This document shows, piece by piece, positions 43,415 through 53,466 of a DNA stretch of 64,000 nucleotides. Under the pieces are notes generated by a model. That model did no database searches and had not been told where the DNA came from. It saw nothing but the letters and a program-made list of their open reading frames with translations. The stretch's first letter is position 1. The number at the start of each line of letters is the position of its first letter. This DNA comes from Leptodontidium sp. MPI-SDFR-AT-0119. Taxonomy: Eukaryota; Ascomycota; Leotiomycetes; Helotiales; Leptodontidiaceae. The stretch is taken from assembly GCA_020726505.1 (NCBI GenBank), contig JAHLEZ010000001.1, positions 5,890,001-5,954,000 of the forward strand, read 5' to 3'. Position numbers and translations under genes: made by a program.

Positions 43415-44563
43415 TCTTGAGGTGCGGAAAGGTGGTCTGTGAATGGTGGGCGTGGCCCTGCATGGATAGGCGGTGTTTTTGCATTTTCGCGATGGAGTTC
43501 ACCTTGAGAACATGGGTTGCTTGGATTTCCGGGGACTGATCTCAAAAAATTGAACAGAAACAGAGAGGGAAAATGGTGTCGCGTTTCGACTGACTGTTTT
43601 GCTTGGCGTTTGGGTGGATTGAGATCCCTTGGTTTTTGAGAGGCACCAGGGTTGGAATTCGTGTGCTTTGCTTGGAAGTCGTTTTAGATTTCTTGCTTCG
43701 ATTGGCATGCACAAAAATATTAGTAGTATCCTTCTTCCAGATGATCTCGGTGATTGACTGACCTTGAAGAAAGATGGGTGAAGCGTCGTCCCCAACAGAG
43801 TAATCGGAATCGAATTGTACCTAACCCCGGGCCACAAGTGACCAAGAGCAAAGGCACGCTGCGTATTGCACTTAAGTGTCATGCCTCAGCACACACAATC
43901 TTCGCAACGGCTCTCCCATAGGAACAAGCACTCTCCGCCTTCCCACCCCCGTGAGGAGATGGTATGTGAGGTGAGACATGCCCTGCTTTTCTGATGCCAA
44001 TTGCGGACGCGATATCGCGCCGAACCCTCGCGGGCAGACCTGTCACCACGCCCCGAGGAGAGTGGGAGGAAGGTGATTTTGAAGAGTACTCCGAATTTCT
44101 CATATGCAAAGTGACGATCCGAGGATCTGATGAGCGTGGGCGAGCCAGTGCAGATCTGTTTGTAGCATAGAAACGCAGCGTTGAAGGGGACGACGCTTGA
44201 AGAGAAAGAAAAAAAAAGAAGGAAGAATAGTCACGATCAGTATTTGAGGTTTGATATTTCATTAGCGTCTCGCTAAGTTTAGTGGTAGCCTAGCGCCAAG
44301 AGCACCTGCAGCCTGGCCTGGCTTAACGAATAAGCTGGAGCCGCTGAATCAATGAGGAAGAAGAGGTGAGGATTGGATATCTAGCCTCTTTGATTCACAA
44401 ATAACGCAGTTATCGATTCTCTGCTAGAGGTCCGTTGTTTATTTATCATGTTCGGGTTGGTATACTGCTTGAAACAAATATACATTTGCATTTACATGGC
44501 TTTTCTCGCTTTTTGGTGCGAGCCCTCTCAGCAAAAGTATTGGTCAAAAGGTATCTACCAAAT
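43415..44563. other. Intergenic, convergent 3' flanks, with an orphan open frame
   Basis: A 127-codon minus-strand frame at 43879-44262 starts with ATG and is Ser/Arg-rich, but shows no family feature and no supporting splice signals. I leave it unannotated. A poly-A/GA patch on the plus strand at 44199-44220 (T/C-rich on the minus strand) lies near its start. Otherwise it is 3' flank sequence. Confidence 0.45.
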
Positions 44564-45789
44564 TCACTCCAATTCATTCCCAACAACTAATCGCCTTAAT
44601 CCCATCAAGCCAATCCATACAGCCTCCTCAGTCCGTATTGTCCTACTACCCTGGTTAGGGCACACATTCACCCATCTATCAAAGACATCCTCTGCTTTAA
44701 CAACTCCGAGCTTCTGCAAATCAGGATCATTCTTCACAGCAACTTCAAGGCCAGCCACACCACCCAGGACAACTAGAAGATGCTTGAACTTCCCAAGTTT
44801 CTGCTCATCAGTCCCAGAATACAGTTTCTCAACATCTATTCCCCGTTCAGACGTGCCAATCGTAACATCGTATCCGCCTTCGTATTGGCATTCCGTAAAG
44901 ACCTCACTTAGGCTTCCTGCCTTCCTTACATTGAATCCCCAGTAATAGCCGTCCTCCTCTCGCGGGTCATTGGGGTTTACTGGCTCGGCATCGATTGTTG
45001 CCACTGTGGCATCTTTGTGGCTCTCCTCGGCATCCTCTTTGAACTTCAGCGTCACTCTTGTATTTTCTGGGATCTGCTCCTTGATCGTAACTGGTATCCT
45101 CAATCCTGCCTCGACGAAAGTTCCATGTTCATCAGCTCCTGGCAGCGTAACTCCCTCCCGGTACGGACACCACTCGTCGCTCCTCAAATGATGTGGCAGA
45201 TCTAGACTCGGTAATGTCCCTGCAGTTCGCAGATTTGCATGTAGCGGGAACAAGTGTTTCCGCAGATGTGGAGGGGTTTCAAGGTAGCTAAGAAGGTGGA
45301 TGAGGAAGTGGTCCGGGTCGGAGGTGCCAGTGTATTCGTCTTGTGAGGGATCTTGTTGGTGTGCGAAAGAATGGGTACGGCTATGATGGCGTTTGTTTGG
45401 GTTGTGTGAGTGTCCGTCCGAAAAAATTGTTATTTCGTCGACGCAGAAGACTGAGAGGGCGCGGGCAATGTGTCCGGCGAGAGAAGTGCGTTGTTCATGG
45501 GATTGAGCACTGCATTGTTAGCGGAGATTTCCCAGGATGACGGGCGAATTACTTGGCTATTATGCTTCCTGGAAGGGCAACACTCACTGTCCAGTCTCTT
45601 CCTTTGGTGGGCTGGAAAATAGCAGTCGGCTTGGTCGTGTCAACTTCTGCGGGGATGGAAGTTGAGGGATTAGGTGCAGTTTTCGCCTCGGATTGGCGTT
45701 TCCGCTTCTAAAATTGATAAGATTAACGATTTATGACTATATACAGCTAGAGAAGAGCCCACCTTGGCGTTTGTTTCTCCTCGTCCCAT
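44564..45789 (-). CDS. SPOUT-domain RNA methyltransferase (SPOUT1/C9orf114-like)
   Basis: Exons are 45789-45763, 45707-45553 and 45509-44564, giving 375 residues. The N-terminus is short and basic (MGRGETNAK, then KRKRQSEAK), followed by TVSVALPGSIIANAQS, where the Asn codon is split by intron 2, and HIARALSVFCVDEITIF. Downstream are LFPLHANLRTAGTLPSLD, PHHLRSDEWCPYREGV, VTIGTSERG, FKHLLVVLGGVAGLE and NVCPNQGSRTIRTEEA. The last two blocks are the SAM-binding trefoil-knot motifs. Human SPOUT1 (CENP-32) is a SPOUT-class RNA methyltransferase with roles at spindle and kinetochore. The fungal substrate is unknown. An insert rich in His/Ser/Asp (about 112-145) follows the FSDGHSHNPN block. Confidence 0.88.
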
Positions 45790-46871
45790 GGTCGTTAAGT
45801 TGTTGCTGATAGCTTCAACTTGAGGAACCTGCAAAATATCAGACCGCGGCAGCAGTATTAGGCGGTGTACGAAAGAAGTTAAACTTGTCTCCACACTGCA
45901 CATGGGCGGGGTTAAGCGAGATGCGTAAACAGCGAGGCTGGGCTGGCTGCGGGCCAAATTCGTCTCTGGTGAAGTGAAGACTAGTACCTACCGTTCGCTC
46001 TCTTTACGACCTAGGTATATCCATAAGTGAGAGTCTATTTAAAGTCCCTAAATCATTCCAGAACATTCATTACCTTTAAGGAGGAGCCGAGCTCAGGTGT
46101 GAGTAAGCCTTGGTTTTAATCTTTTAAAGTGAATTATGTAGTAGAGTAGAGGTAGTAACTCCTATCGCTTCACCGGTGACGAATTTGGTCAGCCTCGAAT
46201 GAAAAAAGTTTTATGAGGCAAGTGCACCTTCGACATAAACTTTGATAGTATTCTGCGGTATGTTGAACTTGTACTCCCGTCCTCCGTAGGATTGAACCTA
46301 CAGAAACAAACAGTTCCACAGAAGTAGGTTTAAAAGGAAGTTTGAGTTAATTCGGGTCGGTTTTGTATTTTACCCGAACAAGTTCAATCCTGCGGAACAT
46401 AAGAGTACGTAACGTTGTAAGGATATAATCAACACCAGTAAGTAATTACTGATACAAAGATGACGGATCATATTCGCTAAGAGTAAGGTTCATGTTGACA
46501 TTGTGCCAACTCCCATATGACGGAACATGGAATAGAGCATCACATGCAATGAAAAGTAGTTTTGGTAGTACAGAATTGAGATGAACGGCAGTTGACAAAG
46601 AATCATGGAATCGACTCCGACACTCCGTTATTCTTGTGCTAGACCAGAGACATGCCTTACGAAAGGTTTCTTGCTTTAATAGCTCTAACGAGGCGGGCAT
46701 CTTCATTCTTCATCTGCTCATTTTCCCATACGGATCCTTTCTGTTAAAATTAAACCTATAATATCTATATAGTAAAGAATAATCAGTATGTTCAATTACG
46801 AGGATAGAGGATTAGAAGAGAGTGAGTAGGATAAGTCGTTTTTGTCCGACTCTTCTTCGTTATCGCCGATC
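45790..46871. other. AT-richer intergenic region with small inverted repeat
   Basis: It is upstream of both the SPOUT gene (minus) and the frameshifted gene (plus). From about 46000 to 46830 it is visibly richer in A and T than the surrounding DNA and has no long open frame. It includes an ACCTAGGTAT motif (46009-46018) and a 29-bp imperfect inverted repeat at 46271-46299 / 46380-46408. A decayed small transposable element is possible. Confidence 0.5.
46271..46408. repeat. Imperfect inverted repeat (29-bp arms)
   Basis: Arms at 46271-46299 and 46380-46408 match at 22 of 29 positions when one is reverse-complemented. Six of the seven differences are transitions (C/T or G/A). The shared core is AGGATTGAAC / GTTCAATCCT. 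The 80-bp loop is AT-rich. It could be the remnant of a MITE or the ends of a decayed element. Confidence 0.6.
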
Positions 46872-47557
46872 ATGGAGAATCAGCGATCAGTCTATGTGAA
46901 AAACAATATCCGTAACCGAATCGTAAAGCTCATCGTGGTTCTGTTGGCCATGGTTGTATGTTATGATACCTGGCACAGCCTGTTCTCATCCTCCTCGGAC
47001 AGCACCAGCCATTATCACGATACTGGCAACGACAAAGAAGCGTCAATGAGTCACCATCACCATCACCATCAAATGCCTCAAGAGGCCGGAGGACCATGTT
47101 CTTGTGGAGGAGGATCTGTGGAAACTGCTCAGGCAATGGGTTGCGTTTTTGACGTCCTCGCCTCTGCTTGCTTACCTCCTTGGTGCCGAGACTCGGAACT
47201 CACACACGAATTCAACCACGCCGGTCCTGGAGCAGACGGCGAGTGGACCTTCTACAAGGATACCGATGGCAACGAGACGATGACGTTGGATGAATTGGGA
47301 GAGTTAGGGAACCACCCTGGAAAACCATGGTTTTCCACCTACGAATGGCATGTGTTGCATTGCGTGTATAACTGGCGGAAGATGTTTCGAGCATGCACTC
47401 TGGGTACGACTTTGGAGCCTTTTACGACCATGAGATGCATATCGTGCATTGTGGGGAGATGATCTTGTACAATTCTCTTCCTCAAGCCATCATCACAGGG
47501 AGTGGAGTAACCACAAACGCTGATCATATTCCTTACATGAAAGATCATGACCATTGA
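46872..47557 (+). pseudogene. Single-pass fungal protein with a frameshift near its C-terminus
   Basis: The start is ATG 46872 (MENQRSVYVKNNIRN). A membrane helix follows (IVKLIVVLLAMVVCYDTWHSLF), then a His run and the Cys-rich text GPCSCGGGSVETAQAMGCVF. Next come LASACLPPWCRDSELTHEF, PGADGEWTFY and STYEWHVLHCVYNWRK. This layout belongs to a large family of small fungal membrane proteins of unknown function, which normally ends in a 'EH..HC' block. Here the frame after TTLEP runs out of register and stops at 47460-47462 (196 residues). Reading the other frame from 47420 restores YDHEMHIVHCGEMI and continues to TGA at 47555-47557 (about 228 residues in all). One missing base in the T run at 47420-47423 explains it. 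It may be a true mutation or a sequencing error. I class it as pseudogene provisionally. Confidence 0.6.
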
Positions 47558-48545
47558 CCGGTTTGCGAAGGATTGTAAATCTACAGTTCTATGTATGTGC
47601 CGAGCAGCTTAAGATAGAAATGAAACCAAAGATCGTCTTACATCTCCCACCCTTAATTTCTTCTGGGCTCTGCACCTACCTCAAATGCTGTTCGATATGT
47701 CTCAATGTTCCAATAAATACACAGAGTTTATGGTGTTTCTCTTCGCTGCCTTCTTGACGTGATCCGAAGTGCGCTACGGCTGGCGAGGTCGTCTTGGTGC
47801 TTGAATATCGAGATGTCGCCAATTTATATATTTCTCTCAGATAGATATTGTACAAACTACACTGAGAGAAGAGAAGGGAGGCCATAGGCTACTGTTGCTG
47901 AGCTGATGATTCTGGCCTCGCAATCATCGAGATTAAATGCTGTCTTAACTGGCCCAAAACATATTTTGTTTACAGAACTCGCGTATTCTCGCTAGATAAT
48001 GATTCTGATCTTTTGATCACATTCGCACGGTGTTGACTACCCGAAGGGTAACCTTAATGGAACGAGCGTAGCTCGCATTGCTTCCTCTTTTACGCGTCAA
48101 GTTAATAACGAGCCTTTTTGAAACGAATTGAGCGAAATCGTAGAAGAAACAATATTTTGGGTCAGTCAAAAAGGGTAACCGACAGTGACATTTGTACTTC
48201 CGCTATTTGTTTTTCTCAAACTAGAGGCAAGTTTTCTAATGATACAGAACACGCTAAAAAGTTCCCCTGCTTTAGATGGGAACGTGAGCACCGTAGGAGT
48301 GTTTCTGACGAGGCCGTCCTCAAGACCACCATATCGTCAAGGATGAAGGGACGAATTGACCCCAGCTTAGCTTTCATTCGAATCTTATTCTTATTGCTGA
48401 TTATAGTAGTGAAAATACTACGACCACTGAAACAGGATCGGTCCGCATCTGAGGGTACAAGTACAAACTGCAACCGGAAATGCCACTCCCCAGCTGCCAT
48501 CATCATATTCTTGGTTATTCGACTGCTACAAACGCAATTCATCAC
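47558..48545. other. Intergenic, convergent 3' flanks with two tight hairpins
   Basis: Two short perfect stem-loops lie close together at 48038-48050 (TACCC-GAA-GGGTA) and 48063-48075 (CGAGC-GTA-GCTCG). AAGGGTAACC occurs twice (about 48044-48053 and 48170-48179). Open frames at 48118-48549 and its antisense have no family character. No gene is annotated. Confidence 0.45.
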
Positions 48546-49148
48546 CTAGTTCTTCTTCGCTTCCAGTTTTTGCTCAATCTCCTTCAGCAAACCCACCAAA
48601 TCAGCCTCGGAACCCTCCATCTCCAGTCCCCGACCAATCCACTCCTTTGCCTCATCCAAACGACCCATCTCAATCAGACACCTTCCCTTTCTCCACCACG
48701 CCTTCGCATTACCAGCCTTCTTGGCCTCCACACTCGCCTCCGCATCGATCGATCCCTCAGCCCAATTCGATAACGCCATATGTGCCTGTGCTCTGTTCGC
48801 ATACAATCCAGCTACCTCATCTCTAACCAATCCTGAAGGCTCCCATAATGGTCTGCCTAGCGCCATCTGTAAACCTAACCCGTACATTCTGATCGCATCT
48901 GCGTGCTTGCCCGCGCGGAACGATCCATTGCCTGATTCTCGTAGCTTGGTGATTTGCGCGGATCTTTTGGGATTAACTGGGACGGGTGGTGGAGGGATGG
49001 GCGATTCGAGAGTGAGGAGTGTCTTGTGTAGCTCGTTCAGAGATGATAGTTGTTGCTTCAGCGGCCGCGAGTTGGAGGATGTGATTATGGCTTTGGAGGT
49101 TGGATCGATTGTGATGGGAAGAAGTGTGAATGTCTCGGTGTCGTCCAT
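48546..49148 (-). CDS. SEC72: Sec72-type TPR protein of the ER translocon
   Basis: The frame gives 200 residues from the ATG at 49148, the usual length for filamentous-fungal Sec72. The N-terminus FTLLPITIDPTSKAIITSSN is the typical Sec72 beginning, followed by SLNELHKTLLTLESPIPPPP. The TPR block covers about residues 75-195: SAQITKLRESGNGSFRAGKH, ADAIRMYGLGLQMAL, RDEVAGLYANRAQAHMALSN, WAEGSIDAEASVE, GNAKAWWRKGRCLIEMGRLD and EAKEWIGRGLEM. Sec72 works with Sec62/Sec63/Sec71 in post-translational translocation and its TPR domain binds cytosolic Hsp70. The open frame continues upstream of the ATG without clear conservation. The gene is divergent from TPT1. Confidence 0.85.
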   Translation of the reverse strand: MDDTETFTLLPITIDPTSKAIITSSNSRPLKQQLSSLNELHKTLLTLESPIPPPPVPVNPKRSAQITKLRESGNGSFRAGKHADAIRMYGLGLQMALGRPLWEPSGLVRDEVAGLYANRAQAHMALSNWAEGSIDAEASVEAKKAGNAKAWWRKGRCLIEMGRLDEAKEWIGRGLEMEGSEADLVGLLKEIEQKLEAKKN

Positions 49149-49511
49149 CTTGGGCGGCTGGACTGCGCTGTCTGGCAGCTGCGCAATAATCTGCTGAAGG
49201 GGATGTTTGTTCCTGTTCGAAAATTGTTCACTTTGGGAGTTGTTCAAATATTCGATCGCAGGTTGTCGAAGAGTAAAATCTAGAGGTGTGAACTGGTGAG
49301 TTGTGAAGTTGGTGGCATGTATCTTCGAGCGACGATGATCACAGAGGACAGCTTTCTTTGTCTTAGCCGCGAGGCTGACCACGTCTGGTAGCGCTAAACT
49401 TAATTAAGAACAACCCGTAATTAAACCCTGCTGAACTCCCCACTATTTGTAGGCGAGGCTGCTAATTGACATTTCTCACAACAACATCTTCCCTTCACAA
49501 ACAAGCTGGTT
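49149..49511. promoter_or_regulatory. Divergent promoter, SEC72 / TPT1
   Basis: The spacer between the SEC72 start and the first candidate TPT1 ATG (49512) is 363 bp. The minus-strand frame of SEC72 is open across much of it. No TATA box stands out. Confidence 0.45.
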
Positions 49512-50766
49512 ATGAAGAGGATTCTCTCTTCGATCCCACTAGTATCAAAACCGAAACTCGGATATTTTGCATTCCGCAAGCTACATATTCAGACTAAAGC
49601 GCGAAAAGTACTTTGGCACAAACGCATCATGGATAGTTTCGTCGACAAGGCTGAGGAGTTAGATGTCAGCCAAGACCGGGGCAATCGTGGAAGGCCTGGA
49701 GGGAGAGGTGGAAGAGGTGGCAGAAGAGGAGGTGGTGGGGGTAGAGAAGTGATGGTGTCAAAAGCTCTATCGAAACTTCTGAGACATGCTGCTGTTGAGG
49801 CGGGATTGAAGCTAGATGCTGAGGGTTTTGCCAGTGTGGAACAAGTTGTAAGATATCCTCCTTCCTTTGTCATGGAGTTTTCTTTCGTCCAGATGAGATT
49901 GATCTAGATCTACATGACGGATACAAGTACTCTCATAATCTCATTTTCATAGGAGGATGAAGCAATCCATTCATTCCTCCCTGCGTTCAAAGTCAAAGTC
50001 GCAAAGAGAGAAGTCATCGCTAACACAACATTAGATGAAATGGCCCCGTCTAAAGTCTCTTCAGATAACATTCGCCGACATCCAAACCGCCGTCTCAGAC
50101 AATGCAAAGCAGCGGTTCTCCATGAAGCCCTCTCCATCCCTAAAAGGCCCACCAGATCTCAACTCAGAAGATCCATCCGACTGGGTAATCCGCGCCAATC
50201 AAGGCCACAGCATAGCTGTCGACTCAGCTTCCCTACTTGTCCCTATCACAGTGGCCGCTGGTAACGTTCCAGAGACTGTTGTCCATGGCACGTATTTCGC
50301 GTTCTATCAAACGATCGTGGATTCTGGCGGCTTGAAGAAGATGACTAGGAACCACATTCATTTCAGCACTGGCTTGCCGGAGGATAAACAGGGTGTTATT
50401 AGTGGTATGAGGAAAGATGCTGAGATTTTGATCTATGTGGATGTGAAGCAAAGCTTGGAGGATGGGGTCGAGTGGTGGTTAAGCGAGAATGGGGTTGTGT
50501 TAACGGAGGGTGATCAGACGGGTGTTTTGGGAACGAAGTATTGGAAGAAGGTTGAAGGGAGGAAGGAAGATGTTGGTGTACTCTGGGAGGAGGGGAAGAT
50601 GGCTAAGGAGTTGCCAGAGTCGTTCAAGAGACGAAAGGCGCCCATGGGCAAGGGTCCGAGGGGGCAGGGTCCAAGAGAGAGAGGCAGAGGCGGTAGAGGG
50701 ACGGGACCGGGGAGAGGCTCTAGTGGTGGTGAAATCTTTGGTTCTGTAGGAACGAATGAACCATAA
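49512..50766 (+). CDS. TPT1: tRNA 2'-phosphotransferase
   Basis: It removes the 2'-phosphate left at the tRNA splice junction, using NAD+. Exons are 49512-49847 (or from 49629) and 50035-50766. The KptA/Tpt1 catalytic residues are visible: Arg-His in SKALSKLLRHAAVEAGL, Arg in VIRANQGHS, and a downstream Arg in GVISGMRKDAEILIYVD, with HGTYF and NHIHFSTGL between. The product is 316 residues from the ATG at 49629 and 355 from 49512; the longer form adds a Lys/Arg-rich, acid-free extension resembling a mitochondrial presequence. A Gly/Arg-rich patch (GGRGGRGGRRGGGGGR) precedes the catalytic domain and a second (RGRGGRGTGPGRGSSGG) is at the C-terminus. The 187-nt intron is long for this window; the acceptor at 50033-50034 was chosen because it gives the conserved MKWPRLKSLQITFADIQ. 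Confidence 0.87.
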
Positions 50767-51556
50767 CTAAGTATAAGTAATTTACTCTCAAAAAAATAAC
50801 ACGCTGGCTTGGCAAAAGACTTCTTATGCAATCTTCAGACAGAAACCAGAGATATCCTTCCCTGAGCACTTAGCACAATATTGGTTGTTCTGAGGTAATG
50901 CAAATCGAATGCTTAGTACTGTTAAAGTAACATCTCGCTAGGAGAATGCGAATTCTGCCCCTTCAAATTGGTAGCACTTGTGCGAGTTGAAAAAGCTAGA
51001 TCCGTTGAAGTCTTTGGATGGTTGTGATCGTGTGCTACGCTGTCCTCAAAAGTAGTGGCTTATTCGTTAGTCGGGCCACCTTGCACTCTCCAGCGATATA
51101 TTGAGGCTTCCCTCCCTTCTAGAAGTGCGAGCATTTGCCCATGTTCTATTCTTGAAAAAACTACCTAGATTCGGTTCCTTTAGCAATTGTTGTTCGTCTC
51201 TAGTTCCCTGGAGCTTTGAACTTTACCGAAGGTTGTCTCGAACAGGCTACGTCTTTCTGTGACAGCAAGCCGCTCAGCTAGCTTGTCTCCCGAAGCTCCA
51301 ACTTCTTCATACTTAGACATCTACGACCTCAACACTGATCAACTGAGTGAGGATTTTGTACCGCTCATCCTCTATACTTTGTGCAGCTTGTAGGCATCCA
51401 CTGTCTGCTATGGGCGTACCTCGCACCCGATAAGCTTCAGACGCGTAATCAGGCTACCGGCCATTGAAACATCTCCAACCTCACTTCACCAGCACCTCAC
51501 AACTTTTAACTCCAAACATATTCCCCTCCGTCTGCATCTCCCACCAAACCGCAATC
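50767..51556. other. Intergenic, tandem genes
   Basis: It holds the TPT1 3' flank and the promoter/leader of the KDEL receptor gene. The last 100 bp is C/A-rich and leader-like. Nothing else is seen. Confidence 0.5.
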
Positions 51557-52862
51557 ATGGTGGGCATGAATGTAAGTACCATTCCTCTCAAAGCCCTGCA
51601 AATCCCCCACTTTCAAAGGTCGCAACCAATTCGTATCATGAAGTAAGAAATATAATCATAGCTAACACTTCCTCCCCCAGATCTTCCGCATCCTCGGAGA
51701 CGTCTCCCACACGCTCTCGAAATGCATCCTCATCTTCGCCATCCACCGCAACCAAAGCACCGAAGGCGTATCCCTCATAACGCAAGCCCTGTACTGCGGC
51801 GTCTTCGTAACCCGCTACCTCGACATCTTCCAGTTCAACACGGCATGGAACACCATCCTGAAGATCTTCTACATCCTCAGCAGCGTATACATCTTGTTCC
51901 TGATGCTGAGGGTGTATGCGCGCACGCGGGAGCGCGAGAAGGCTTGGAAGCTGGGTGCGGCGTGTTTGGTGGGTAGTGCGATTGGGGCGCCCTTGATGAT
52001 GATGATTTTCAAGAAGACTGCTTATTGGGGGTGGATGGAGGTTTGTTACCCTTCTATCTCTCTTTCCCTTCTTTCTCTCTATTCTCCATCTAGTGGGGAA
52101 TTTAAAATGAGGTGGCTAACACTCCAAAACCTGCAGTTCATGTGGACCTTCTCCATCATCCTCGAATCAACCTGCGTCCTCCCCCAGCTCCTCCTCCTCC
52201 GCCAAACAACCGTCCCAACAGTCATCGACTCGTACTACCTCCTCACGCTAGGCTCCTACCGTGCCTTCTATATCCTGAACTGGATCTGGCGAGAGCTGGA
52301 CATCACAGACCGCAAGCCAGACCCAGTGTCCATCATCTTCGGGGTGCTGCAGACGGCTTTCTATGTTGATTTCGCATGGGTGTACTACAGCAGACAGCGA
52401 GTCAAGCTCCGCCACGGCGGCCTGGTCGATGCGGATGACTTGCGGAACGGCTGGCTCCTCCGCACAGTCTTCGGCCACAAACCTCTCGTTGGACATGTAG
52501 ATGATGAGGAGAGTGCGCCGGCTCTCGGACGGGATAGCGAGTCTGCGCCTGGTACTGGCAATGGGAGGACGGCTTCGAAGTGGGGATCTCGCGGCATCAG
52601 CGTGTCGGCTGACGATGGTGTTCTGGCTGGTGAAAGAGAGAGGCAGAAGTCGTTCCGGGGACAGGAACAGGGCGTTATTAACGCTGGGGATGAGGTTGAT
52701 CCGGATGCTAAGATGAGGGATCCAGATGAGTTGGCGAAGATTCTGGATGATGATGAGTTTGATGATGATGAGGGGGTTCTGCCAGGGGAGAGCTCGGCAG
52801 CAGTGGGCAATGGGAGTGAGTGGAGGGATGGGAGTGAGTGGAGGGATGGGGATAGGAAGTAG
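51557..52862 (+). CDS. ERD2: ER lumen protein-retaining receptor (KDEL/HDEL receptor) with long acidic tail
   Basis: Exons are 51557-51571, 51681-52040 and 52137-52862, giving 366 residues. Seven hydrophobic segments are seen: NIFRILGDVSHTLSKCILIF, then GVSLITQALYCGVFVTRYLD, ILKIFYILSSVYILFLML and so on to YVDFAWVYYSRQRVKL. KCILIFAIHRNQSTEG and FVTRYLDIFQF are family signatures, and LNWIWRELD follows. The receptor returns HDEL/KDEL proteins from Golgi to ER. The usual length is about 212. This protein has about 145 extra residues after the seventh helix, acidic and Ser/Gly-rich with a repeat of GSEWRDGSEWRDGD at the end. Exon 1 encodes only five residues. Intron 2 (96 nt) is a multiple of three with no stop, so unspliced transcripts would stay open. 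Confidence 0.92.
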
Positions 52863-53466
52863 TGTGGATTGGAGATGAACATGGATATGGATATGGGCGT
52901 GTACGATGGTGTTTATGGTGTTGAGGTTTGGTTTCTCATACCCGGAGTTAGAAATCATATCTGGTTTTAAGCATGATCTGTGAAGCTTGCCATTGATGCT
53001 ATGTTTATGTCCGAGTCTGTTGAATACTTGTACGTCTTGTTCGCGAACAGGAACTGTTTCTTGGAGTGGGCATGTAGACTGGGCTAGCTTGGGGCTGTAC
53101 TGGAGATGAAAAAGCCAGCTTAAGATACTCGGAATCAACGTCTCATTCCCAAAAGCTATCTCACAGTAACCTATGATGGACGCCCCTTCATCAAAACCCT
53201 TCCTTGACATGTCTACGCAAACTTTGACGGCCATTCTGTCTTCCTGGGGTCCGAAGAGGCCGCCAGTCAATGTCACAGAGTTTGAAGAAGTTATAAAGCT
53301 AACTTCTTTCTTTGCCTCTATATATTTCAGACAACGCCTTCTAGTTCTATATGCCTCTTAACTCCAAGCCCAAACCAAAATACAAGAAATCTTGTCCAGG
53401 GTCCATCTCAAACCCCTTGGTTCTGACGAGCCCCTTCCTTGCCACCTTTAACCAAACAATGCCGCT
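52863..53466. other. Intergenic, convergent 3' flanks
   Basis: It lies between the KDEL receptor and thioesterase 3' ends. A GGATATGGATATGG repeat follows the KDEL receptor stop (52880-52896). The antisense open frame over it is a shadow. No gene is seen. Confidence 0.5.

Noticed and set aside
43879..44262. 127-codon minus-strand frame
   Set aside because: It has an ATG but is low in information (Ser/Arg-rich), has no family motif and no splice or promoter support.
46283..46298. tRNA T-arm-like GTAGG..CCTAC on the minus strand
   Set aside because: The stem needs a six-base loop, no A-box lies at the proper distance, and no acceptor or anticodon stem forms.
47415..47430. Programmed -1 frameshift at the T run
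   Set aside because: The zero-frame heptamer does not fit X-XXY-YYZ (P-site CCT would re-pair with GCC), and no downstream pseudoknot was evident; an indel is simpler.
52248..53276. 342-codon minus-strand frame over the KDEL receptor gene
   Set aside because: It is antisense to a well-supported receptor gene and the product has no recognisable features.
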